Source: Pseudoalteromonas sp. FUC4 (GTDB lineage: Bacteria; Pseudomonadota; Gammaproteobacteria; Enterobacterales; Alteromonadaceae). From it: a stretch of 64,000 nucleotides of DNA. Below, piece after piece: positions 7,486 to 15,219 of this stretch (position 1 is the first letter of the stretch; every line of letters starts with the position of its first letter). The notes below the pieces were generated by a model that saw nothing but the letters and a program-made list of their open reading frames with translations, made no database searches and was not told the origin of the DNA. Location: contig NZ_SEUI01000002.1 in assembly GCF_008370255.1 (NCBI RefSeq), positions 442,220-506,219 of the forward strand. The letters are read 5' to 3'. Both the position numbers and the translations under genes were made by a program.

Positions 7486-10400
7486 GAGTATTCTCCTGCG
7501 CTTTCTCTTTTTTGTTAGTCACTAGCATATAAAATACCGGCGTAAACAATAGGCCAAACACAGTTACACCTATCATGCCTGAGAATACTGCGTTACCCAT
7601 TGCGTGTCGCATTTCGGCGCCCGCACCTGTGGCAAGTACTAACGGTACAACACCTGCTGTAAATGCAATTGACGTCATTAATATTGGGCGCAAGCGCATA
7701 CGACATGCCTCAAGTATTGCCTCTAAGTGCGATAAGCCTGAGTCGTGTCTATCTTTTGCAAACTCAACCATCAATATCGCATTTTTAGAAGCCAACGCGA
7801 CCAGAACTATGAGCGCTATTTGGGTGAATATGTTGTTGTCAGAGCCTACAAACCACACACCTAACAAGGCTGAGAAAATAGTCATAGGTACAATTAATAT
7901 AATTGCCAGTGGTAAACGTAAGCTCTCGTACTGCGCTGCAAGTACCATAAATACAAGTAATACAACTAACGGGAATACATAAACCATGGTGTTACCGGCA
8001 AGTACTTGTTGGTACGTTACTTCAGTCCACTCATACTCAATACCTGTTGGTAGTGTGTCTGCGAGTACTTTTTCAATAGCAACTTGTGCTTGATCAGAAC
8101 TATAACCTGGCGCTGGGCTACCATTTAACTCTGCACTTGGGTAACCGTTGTAATGCATAACACGGTCAGGACCAATTGTTGGTGTTACTGTTAATACAGA
8201 GCCTAGAGGCACCATATTACCTGAGCGGTTACGTACTTTTAAATTAAGTATTTGATCAGGGTCTAAGCGGTAGTCAGCATCAGCCTGTGCATTTACTTGG
8301 TACGTACGGCCAAACATATTAAAGTCATTTACGTATACAGAGCCTAAATAAATTTGCAGAGCATTAAATACTTCATCAAGTGGAATACCTTGAATAAGCG
8401 CTTGCTCACGGTCAATATCAATATCCATTTGTGGAACTTGAATACGGAAACTTGAGTACAGACCCATTAATGCAGGGTCTTGTTGCGCTTTACCAATAAC
8501 GGCTTGCAGGCTATTAAATAGTGCTTCAAACCCTTTGTTAGCTCTGTCTTCTATTTGCAGTTTAAAACCACCGGTAGTGCCCAAACCTTGAATTGGCGGC
8601 GGTGGAAATACCGCTACAAATGCCTCATCAATGGCAGCAAAACGTTTATTCAACTGCGCCGCTATCGCCATCGCTGATTGGCTCGGGTCGGTACGTTTGT
8701 CAAAGCTTTCAAGTGGTGTAAATACAATGCCGCTGTTAGGGCTATTGGTAAAACCGTTAACCGATAAGCCAGGGAATGCGACAGTATTTGCAACGCCTGG
8801 TACTTCTAGTGCAATTTGCTGCATTTGAGCTAATACATCTTCAGTACGATCAAGGCTTGAAGCGTCAGGTAACTGCGCAATAGCCACTAAATATTGTTTA
8901 TCTTGCTGTGGAATAAAGCCACCTGGTACGGTATCAAATAACTTAATTGTGCCGCCAACAAGTGCAATGTAAGCCACCATTACAACAACGGTCATACGGA
9001 TTAGTTTTTGTACCAGTTTTTCGTAGCCTTTTGCACCACGATTAAATACGCGGTTAAATGGTTTAAACAACCAACGACCAAACAATTTATTAAGTAAACG
9101 CGTGAACGCATCTGGTTTTGCATCGTGCGATTTTAGTAACAATGCAGCAAGCGCAGGCGATAACGTTAATGAGTTAAACGCTGAAATAATCGTCGAAATT
9201 GTAATTGTAAGGGCAAATTGCTTATAAAACTGACCTGATAAACCGGTAATAAACGCAGTAGGAATAAATACAGCACTTAGTACTAATGCAATGGCAATAA
9301 TAGGGCCAGTTACTTCGCTCATTGCAACGCGGGTTGCTTCAAGAGGCGATAAACCATTTTCGATATTACGCTCTACGTTTTCAACAACTACAATCGCATC
9401 GTCTACAACAATACCTATGGCCAATACTAAACCAAACAACGACAAGGTGTTAATTGAGACACCTAACCACTGCATTACAGCAAACGTACCAATGAGTGAA
9501 ATAGGCACAGCAATTAACGGAATAATTGATGCACGCCACGTTTGTAAAAATACAATAACAACAATAACTACCAGTACAATTGCTTCAAGCAAAGTGGCAA
9601 TTACCGCGTCAATTGAGCCGCGAACAAATACCGTTGGGTCGTACACAATGTCGTATTCAACACCGGTAGGGAAATCTTTAGACAAGCGCGCCATTGTTTC
9701 ACGTACTTGATCAGAAAGTTCAATAGCGTTTGAACCTGGGCGTTGAAATATTGGCATTGCAAGAGCTGGTTGGTTATCAAGCTCTGCACGCAGTGCGTAA
9801 GTGTCTTGCCCTAAATCAACACGGGCTATATCAGATAAACGCGTTAACTGACCTTCATCGCCTACTTTAATAATAACTTGTTCAAACTCTTCAATACTGT
9901 TTAAACGGCCTTTAACATTTAACAGTATTTGAAATTGATTGTCGTTTGAAATAGGTTGCGCGCCTAAGCTACCTGCAGCAACTTGCTGGTTTTGCGAGCG
10001 GAGCGCTGTTACTACATCTGTTGCTGTTAATTCGCGTGCAGCAAGTGCATCTGGGTTTAGCCACACTCGCATTGAGTATTTACCGCCACCGAATAAGCGA
10101 ATATCACCTACGCCTGGTAAGCGTGCAATTTCATCTTTAATGTTTAAATCAGCATAATTAGATAAGTAAGCTGTGTCGTGCGTTTTTTCAGGTGAGTATA
10201 AATGCACTACCATGGTCAAATCGGGTGATGATTTTTCAGCCACAACACCTAAACGTTGTACTTCTTCAGGCAAACGTGGAAGTGCACTGTTTACACGGTT
10301 TTGAACTTGTACTTGAGCACGGTCTAAATCGGTACCTAACGCAAAGGTTACCGTTAGTGTCATACGGCCATCACTGGTACCTTGCGAAAACATATATAAC

Positions 10401-10630
10401 ATGTTTTCAGTGCCGTTAATTTCTTGCTCCAGCGGTGTTGCCACTGTTTGCGCAATAACGGTAGGGTTAGCACCTGGGTAACTTGCAGTAACAACCACTG
10501 TAGGAGGAACTACTTCTGGGTATTCACTTACTGGTAGTTGGAATAATGATATGCCACCAGCAATTAAAATAACCAACGATAGCATGGCCGCAAATATTGG
10601 GCGCTGTATAAAGAAATGCGAAAATTTCAT
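7478..10630 (-). CDS. RND multidrug efflux permease, HAE-1 (AcrB/MexB) family
   Basis: 1050 residues, the usual size. It is the inner-membrane proton/drug antiporter of the tripartite pump. Visible family marks: N-terminal FSHFFIQRPIFAAMLSLVI, then GGISLFQLPVSEYPEV; the paired Asp of TM4 in AIGIVVDDAIVVVENVER; the relay Lys of TM10 in ASKNAILMVEFAKDRH; and FQQ/PGGFIPQQDKQYL of the second porter half. Twelve membrane segments are expected in two repeats. The ATG at 10630, 8 bp after AAGG, is chosen over the adjacent TTG. It lies 9 bp downstream of the adaptor gene. Substrates cannot be told from sequence. Confidence 0.95.
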   Translation of the reverse strand: MKFSHFFIQRPIFAAMLSLVILIAGGISLFQLPVSEYPEVVPPTVVVTASYPGANPTVIAQTVATPLEQEINGTENMLYMFSQGTSDGRMTLTVTFALGTDLDRAQVQVQNRVNSALPRLPEEVQRLGVVAEKSSPDLTMVVHLYSPEKTHDTAYLSNYADLNIKDEIARLPGVGDIRLFGGGKYSMRVWLNPDALAARELTATDVVTALRSQNQQVAAGSLGAQPISNDNQFQILLNVKGRLNSIEEFEQVIIKVGDEGQLTRLSDIARVDLGQDTYALRAELDNQPALAMPIFQRPGSNAIELSDQVRETMARLSKDFPTGVEYDIVYDPTVFVRGSIDAVIATLLEAIVLVVIVVIVFLQTWRASIIPLIAVPISLIGTFAVMQWLGVSINTLSLFGLVLAIGIVVDDAIVVVENVERNIENGLSPLEATRVAMSEVTGPIIAIALVLSAVFIPTAFITGLSGQFYKQFALTITISTIISAFNSLTLSPALAALLLKSHDAKPDAFTRLLNKLFGRWLFKPFNRVFNRGAKGYEKLVQKLIRMTVVVMVAYIALVGGTIKLFDTVPGGFIPQQDKQYLVAIAQLPDASSLDRTEDVLAQMQQIALEVPGVANTVAFPGLSVNGFTNSPNSGIVFTPLESFDKRTDPSQSAMAIAAQLNKRFAAIDEAFVAVFPPPPIQGLGTTGGFKLQIEDRANKGFEALFNSLQAVIGKAQQDPALMGLYSSFRIQVPQMDIDIDREQALIQGIPLDEVFNALQIYLGSVYVNDFNMFGRTYQVNAQADADYRLDPDQILNLKVRNRSGNMVPLGSVLTVTPTIGPDRVMHYNGYPSAELNGSPAPGYSSDQAQVAIEKVLADTLPTGIEYEWTEVTYQQVLAGNTMVYVFPLVVLLVFMVLAAQYESLRLPLAIILIVPMTIFSALLGVWFVGSDNNIFTQIALIVLVALASKNAILMVEFAKDRHDSGLSHLEAILEACRMRLRPILMTSIAFTAGVVPLVLATGAGAEMRHAMGNAVFSGMIGVTVFGLLFTPVFYMLVTNKKEKAQENTHD

Positions 10631-10639
10631 CAATAAACC

Positions 10640-11809
10640 TTATTGCTTAGCCACAAGTTGTGCGTTGTCGTTTGACAATGTAAATGCCACACCGCTTGTA
10701 TCAATTGTTACTGTTTGAGGAGAGATTGGCATACCAGGACCAACGCGAGCAGGACCATTTACTGCAATTACATCACCTTTGCTAAGGCCTGAAGTAACCG
10801 CACGTAATGCACCGTAACGCTCACCAATAGTAATTAGTTTGTATTCAAGTACGTTGTTTTCGCCAACGGTTAATACAAAACGATTTTTAAGGTCGGTACC
10901 AATTGCACGCTCAGGAATAATAACTTTTTCACTCACTTCATTAGCCGCTAACTTAATGCGTGCAAATGAACCCGCTCGAAGTTGATTACTATCTTCATCA
11001 AATACTGCACGTACACGTAATGTGCCCGTTGATGAATTAATTTGGTTATCAATAAAGTTAATGTAACCTTTGTATGCAAAATCACTTTGACCAACTTTTT
11101 GCATTACAACAGTTTGATGGCTCGCAGCAGTAACATCATTAAAAGAGCTATTCCATGTGCGTTCATCAACATCAAAATAAGCGTACATAGCTTGGTTTGA
11201 AACAATCGATGTTAATACGCTTTGACCCGCAAGTACGTTATTACCTTTAGTAATATTTGCACGAGAAATAATGCCGTCAATGGGTGATACTACTGACGTA
11301 AATTCTAAATCAAGCTCTGCTGAAGTAAGTTGTGCTTGCAGTGCTGAAAGCTGTGCTTCGCGTTGGCGCAGTGTTGAAGTACGCGCTTGTGCTTGCTCAG
11401 TTGAGATTGCCTTACGGTCTAATAAGCGTACAGCACGTTTGTCTTCACTTTTAGCTTGTTCTAGTGCGGCTTCTGCACTTTTAATTTGTGCTTTTAAGCT
11501 TGCAACAACCGCTGCAAATGGGCGTGCATCTAATTGAAATAAAACATCGCCTTGCTTAACCACGTCGCCTTCTTTAAATTCAATGCTATCGATGATTCCT
11601 GATACACGCGGCATTAAAGCAACTTCTTGTGGAGACTCTAAACGAGTTGTATATGTGTGCCAGCTTTGTACCGGCTTAACAAGCACCTGTGCTACATCAA
11701 TTGGTTGAAGTTGCTGTGCAGGTGCTGATTGAGCTGTGCTCTCATCAGCACAACCCGCAAGTGTTAAAGATGCCGCAGTAAGTGCAGCAGCAATTAGATG
11801 TTTGTTCAT
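10640..11809 (-). CDS. RND efflux periplasmic adaptor lipoprotein (membrane fusion protein)
   Basis: 389 residues. It links the pump to the outer-membrane duct. The signal peptide ends in lipobox LAGC (Cys20). Then come the barrel-sandwich half (PRVSGIIDSIEFKEGDVVKQGD, split by the alpha hairpin), an Ala/Gln/Lys-rich coiled coil at about 100-160, the second half-motif VVSPIDGIISRANITKGNNV, a beta-barrel and a membrane-proximal domain. It is the first gene of the operon and divergent from the LysR regulator. Confidence 0.93.
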   Translation of the reverse strand: MNKHLIAAALTAASLTLAGCADESTAQSAPAQQLQPIDVAQVLVKPVQSWHTYTTRLESPQEVALMPRVSGIIDSIEFKEGDVVKQGDVLFQLDARPFAAVVASLKAQIKSAEAALEQAKSEDKRAVRLLDRKAISTEQAQARTSTLRQREAQLSALQAQLTSAELDLEFTSVVSPIDGIISRANITKGNNVLAGQSVLTSIVSNQAMYAYFDVDERTWNSSFNDVTAASHQTVVMQKVGQSDFAYKGYINFIDNQINSSTGTLRVRAVFDEDSNQLRAGSFARIKLAANEVSEKVIIPERAIGTDLKNRFVLTVGENNVLEYKLITIGERYGALRAVTSGLSKGDVIAVNGPARVGPGMPISPQTVTIDTSGVAFTLSNDNAQLVAKQ

Positions 11810-11839
11810 GAAGACGCTCCATTGTTGATTAGCCTCGCA

Positions 11840-11851
11840 TAATACGTATTA
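11840..11851. promoter_or_regulatory. perfect palindrome in the efflux operon promoter region
   Basis: TAATACGTATTA is a perfect 12 bp palindrome 31 bp upstream of the adaptor gene start. It is separate from the LysR-type site and could be a second regulator's operator. It may also be chance in AT-rich DNA. Confidence 0.35.
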
Positions 11852-11889
11852 AACCCGTGTGTAAAAACCATAGATTTTTAAATTCATTA

Positions 11890-11904
11890 ATGCCAAAATG
11901 GCAT
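11890..11904. promoter_or_regulatory. LysR-type operator (T-N11-A palindrome)
   Basis: ATGCCAAAATGGCAT is a perfect dyad with the T-N11-A form typical of LysR regulators. It lies 25 bp before the lysR start codon and about 80 bp from the divergent efflux operon, the usual place for joint autoregulation and target control. Confidence 0.65.
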
Positions 11905-11928
11905 CAATAGATTAGTTAAGGTGTAATA

Positions 11929-12867
11929 ATGGATACAACAAGTCGACTTTTAATGTTACTTGAAGTAGTTGAGCAAGGCTCTTTTGCTAAAGCTGCAGAA
12001 ATACGCAACATAGATCGCTCTGTTATATCTAAACAAATTAGCCGTTTAGAGGATGAGTTAGGCGTTAGGTTACTTAACCGTACTACCCGTTCATTTTCGC
12101 TCACAGCGGCAGGCGCCGAAATGATAAAAAAAGCAGCTGAGCTTAGAGAGCTGCTCGGCGAAACCGTGCGCATGGCTGAAAACTATCATTTAGAGCCGCG
12201 CGGCGTTTTAAAAATCACTTCATCAACACTTATTGGTCGCCGTTATTTACAACCTGTGCTTAATGATTTTCAAAAACGCTTTCCGCAAGTAGAAGTCGAA
12301 TTGCGCTTAGACGATAGATTAGTTGATATTGTTTCTGAAGGATTTGATTTGGCGTTTAGAGTAGGAGAGCCTAAAGACTCGTCACTTATTGCACGTAAAA
12401 TAGCGCGTAATCGATTATTAATTTTAGCTGCGCCACAGTTTATTGAAACTTATGGTATGCCAAAAACAATGGAAGAGTTAGCGAAATTACCAGCAGCAAG
12501 CTATGCCAGTAATTCTATTCGAGTAGAAGCGATAGATTATTACGATAGTAAAGGTGAGCAGTGCGAGCAAAAAATAAAAAGTGTGTTTAGGGCAAATGAT
12601 GCTGAATCATTGTTAATGAAAACATTGTCGGGCACCACTTACTTTGTTGCCCCTGCATTTATTATTGGTGATGAAATAATACAAGGTAAGTTAGTGCCTT
12701 TATTGACCGATGTAAAACTGATGGAATTTAGCGCTATGTATGCCGTATACCCGCATCGAGATTTACCAGTAAGAACCCGATTATTTTTTGATGCTGTGCG
12801 CGAGCATTTAGGAAAAGATAAACCGATTTGGGAAAACGGGATCCCCAATTTTGAGCAAATGTACTAA
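11929..12867 (+). CDS. LysR-family transcriptional regulator (CrgA-like subgroup)
   Basis: 312 residues. The N-terminal winged helix (about 1-60) shows FAKAAEIRNIDRSVISKQISRLEDELG and the NRTTRSFSLTAAG wing. The LysR substrate-binding domain covers about 90-300, with GVLKITSSTLIGRRYLQPVL, and DLAFRVG as in CrgA-type regulators. It has an AAGGTG Shine-Dalgarno sequence. Divergence from the efflux operon over a shared T-N11-A palindrome makes it that operon's likely regulator; activator or repressor cannot be told, nor the ligand. Confidence 0.9.
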   Translation: MDTTSRLLMLLEVVEQGSFAKAAEIRNIDRSVISKQISRLEDELGVRLLNRTTRSFSLTAAGAEMIKKAAELRELLGETVRMAENYHLEPRGVLKITSSTLIGRRYLQPVLNDFQKRFPQVEVELRLDDRLVDIVSEGFDLAFRVGEPKDSSLIARKIARNRLLILAAPQFIETYGMPKTMEELAKLPAASYASNSIRVEAIDYYDSKGEQCEQKIKSVFRANDAESLLMKTLSGTTYFVAPAFIIGDEIIQGKLVPLLTDVKLMEFSAMYAVYPHRDLPVRTRLFFDAVREHLGKDKPIWENGIPNFEQMY

Positions 12868-12877
12868 GTAGTACGAC

Positions 12878-13915
12878 TTACGAAACAACTGCCTCGTAAT
12901 CATTTTCTGTTTTAAACTTACAATACACTTTATTGCGACCAAATTGCTTTGCTTTATATAGCTGTTTATCAGCTTGGTTTACAAAGCTTTCCAATGAATT
13001 GGTACTTTTGAACTTTGCGACACCAATACTGGTTGTAACATTGATTGCAAGGCCGCCAATATCGAATGTGGTACTTTCAAAACGTGCTCTTATTTGTTCG
13101 GCGTTTTTAAGCGCGGCCTCATCATTTTCAAAAGAGCTAAATAAAGCAAACTCCTCACCACCTACTCTAAATACATACCCTCTGCCAAGTGCAACCCTTA
13201 GTAAAGTGGCCACTTCGACAAGTACTTGGTCACCCACGCCATGTCCGTGCTCGTCATTTACTTGTTTAAAAAAGTCTAAATCGAGTAAAAATAAATATAA
13301 CTGTGACTTATCTTGTAGTTCTACTTCAAAGTAGTGGTTCATTGAAAGGCGATTGCCTGCACCCGTTAACGGGTCAAGTAACGCTAAATTTTTAAGTCTC
13401 CTCGAAAAATGTGAACGACTTCCTTCAAAAACGTGAGAAATCGCCCAAATACTTAAATAAGCACAGAGTAGATTAAGAGGTAAGTTAAAAGTCTCAAAGG
13501 GGGCAAGCGTAGACTGACTTCCTAAAATAAATACTTGGATGACTAATAAATTTGCAGAGAAAATTACACCATATTGTTTACCTAATAGTAGGTAGTACAA
13601 AATAGGTAATGCAAACGACCATACATAAACACCGTTACGAGGCGACGCCAAAGATGTACCCAAAATAACAATGAATGTGATAAGTGCGCACATTCCAACA
13701 GATTGCCAAAACTGTAATGGGCGGCGTATAAGTGTAATGTAAGTAAATATACAATAAATGGAAAAACAAATTTCGATATAGCCAAGCAATGGAAAGTTAT
13801 TTACGGTTAAATTAAACCCCGCAAATCCAGCCGATAAAAAACCAAAACAAAGGCACATTCCTCTTAGAACGTCCTTTCTTAATGATTTAGTGCTATTAAG
13901 GGCTGCGATATCCAT
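12878..13915 (-). CDS. membrane-bound diguanylate cyclase (GGDEF)
   Basis: 345 residues. About six hydrophobic segments fill the first 170 residues, without a recognised sensor family. A GGDEF domain follows (about 175-335): DPLTGAGNR, DLDFFKQVNDEHGHGVGD, the active-site loop GGEEF and the C-terminal ADKQLYKAKQFGRNKV. The A-site is intact, so c-di-GMP synthesis is expected. The usual RxxD inhibition site five residues before GGEEF is absent (LGRG there), so product feedback is probably weak. The ATG at 13915 is preferred over a GTG three codons upstream. It converges on lysR with only a 10 bp gap. The signal sensed is unknown. Confidence 0.88.
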   Translation of the reverse strand: MDIAALNSTKSLRKDVLRGMCLCFGFLSAGFAGFNLTVNNFPLLGYIEICFSIYCIFTYITLIRRPLQFWQSVGMCALITFIVILGTSLASPRNGVYVWSFALPILYYLLLGKQYGVIFSANLLVIQVFILGSQSTLAPFETFNLPLNLLCAYLSIWAISHVFEGSRSHFSRRLKNLALLDPLTGAGNRLSMNHYFEVELQDKSQLYLFLLDLDFFKQVNDEHGHGVGDQVLVEVATLLRVALGRGYVFRVGGEEFALFSSFENDEAALKNAEQIRARFESTTFDIGGLAINVTTSIGVAKFKSTNSLESFVNQADKQLYKAKQFGRNKVYCKFKTENDYEAVVS

Positions 13916-14062
13916 TCTAATCACTTAATAAAAATAAAAAGTAAGTTTAACGTGAAAATACAATTTAACAAGCTTTGTTGCTCTAAAAGCATGTAAACAC
14001 ACCCTTTTATTGGTGATTAAGGGACACGTTTAATGTTTTCGTTTACAAATTAGCTCTAACAA

Positions 14063-15034
14063 CTAGCCACCTAACATAGATAAATTAGTAGTAATACCTG
14101 TATTACCTTGATGTAAAAGATGAGTTGGCTTTTTAGTTTTAATATAGCGAGATAACAATGCCATTAATTCACTATTCGAACTGTCGTTCATATATTCTCT
14201 TAGCGAAATCCCCTCTTCAGAAAACAAACACAAGTGCAGATTTCCTTTTGCTGTAACCCTTAATCGGTTACAGGTACTACAAAAATCGTTGCTGTAAGGC
14301 ATTATTAAACCAATTCTGCCTTGATAGTCAGGATGCGCAAACTCTTGAGCAGGACCTGCTGATGCACTACGCGCAACTTGCTGCCAACCCGTTTGTAATA
14401 GCTGAGTTTTTAAAACTTGCCCAGATACATGGTTAGCATCAAAAAAGGCTTTGTTATCGTTTGTTTGCATCAACTCTATAAAGCGGATGGTAACGGGGCG
14501 GTGTTTAACCCAATTTAAAAATGTATCAAACTCTTTTGCGTTATATTGCTTCATCAGCACGCTGTTTATTTTTACCGAATCAATACCCGTTTCAAGCGCT
14601 GTATCAATACCTTTCATTACTGAGGTAAATTTGTCATGCCCAGTGATGGTGTTAAACATGCGTGAATCTAAACTATCAATGCTTACATTAATGGCATTTA
14701 AGCCTGCATCTACCCAGTCATGAATATTCCTATGAAGAGAAAAACCATTGGTAGTCATTGCAATTTTTTTTATGCCCGCAACATCGTTTGCCGCGCGAAC
14801 AACATCTATAAAGTCTTTTCTAAGGGTTGGCTCTCCGCCAGTGATCCTTACTTTTTCGATACCATGGTGTGCAAACGCTTTAAGAGTATTGCTAATTTCA
14901 TCAATTGTGAGGAATCCACGGTCGTGACCGCCCTGATAACCATCTGGTAAACAATAAACACACTTAAAATTACATACATCCGTAATAGACAAACGTAAGT
15001 AACTAAACTCTCGCCCTGTTGGGTCGATTAGCAT
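14063..15034 (-). CDS. moaA: GTP 3',8-cyclase MoaA (molybdenum cofactor biosynthesis)
   Basis: 323 residues. It is the radical SAM enzyme for the first step of molybdopterin synthesis. The N-terminal 4Fe-4S ligands are C21, C25 and C28 (CNFKCVYC), with GGEPTLRKD as the SAM-binding strand. The second cluster motif is FCSTCNRLRVTAKGNLHLC near 250-270. The protein ends in Gly-Gly, needed in MoaA. Its position next to the Mo-hydroxylase genes fits cofactor supply, but it has its own 185 bp upstream gap and may be transcribed separately. No other moa genes are in the window. Confidence 0.95.
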   Translation of the reverse strand: MLIDPTGREFSYLRLSITDVCNFKCVYCLPDGYQGGHDRGFLTIDEISNTLKAFAHHGIEKVRITGGEPTLRKDFIDVVRAANDVAGIKKIAMTTNGFSLHRNIHDWVDAGLNAINVSIDSLDSRMFNTITGHDKFTSVMKGIDTALETGIDSVKINSVLMKQYNAKEFDTFLNWVKHRPVTIRFIELMQTNDNKAFFDANHVSGQVLKTQLLQTGWQQVARSASAGPAQEFAHPDYQGRIGLIMPYSNDFCSTCNRLRVTAKGNLHLCLFSEEGISLREYMNDSSNSELMALLSRYIKTKKPTHLLHQGNTGITTNLSMLGG

Positions 15035-15072
15035 AAATAAACCTTAACTAATATCAACAAGTAATAACAACC

Positions 15073-15124
15073 TAATACCAATTTGCAATAATACTTAATC
15101 GTTTAATTAAGTGAATTAGTATAA
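15073..15124. repeat. palindromic intergenic element upstream of moaA
   Basis: This 52 bp stretch has a central stem ACTTAAT / ATTAAGT (15093-15099, 15106-15112) and related outer ends (TAATACCAATT and, inverted, TATACTAATT). The 13-mer AATTAAGTGAATT inside it recurs inverted at 41376-41388 in another intergenic gap, next to another TAATACC. It could be a small dispersed repeat or part of the moaA leader. Confidence 0.35.
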
Positions 15125-15219
15125 ACAACGCTACTTATTGATACATAAATAATAATTACATAAATATATTTAATAACTAAAGGGGCAGCCTAAAGCATAC
15201 CTCTTTAATTATTTTTGTT

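Noticed and set aside
15035..15219. Molybdenum-cofactor riboswitch in front of moaA
   Set aside because: The upstream gap is AT-rich with one small palindrome and lacks the extended GC-rich helices of that riboswitch.
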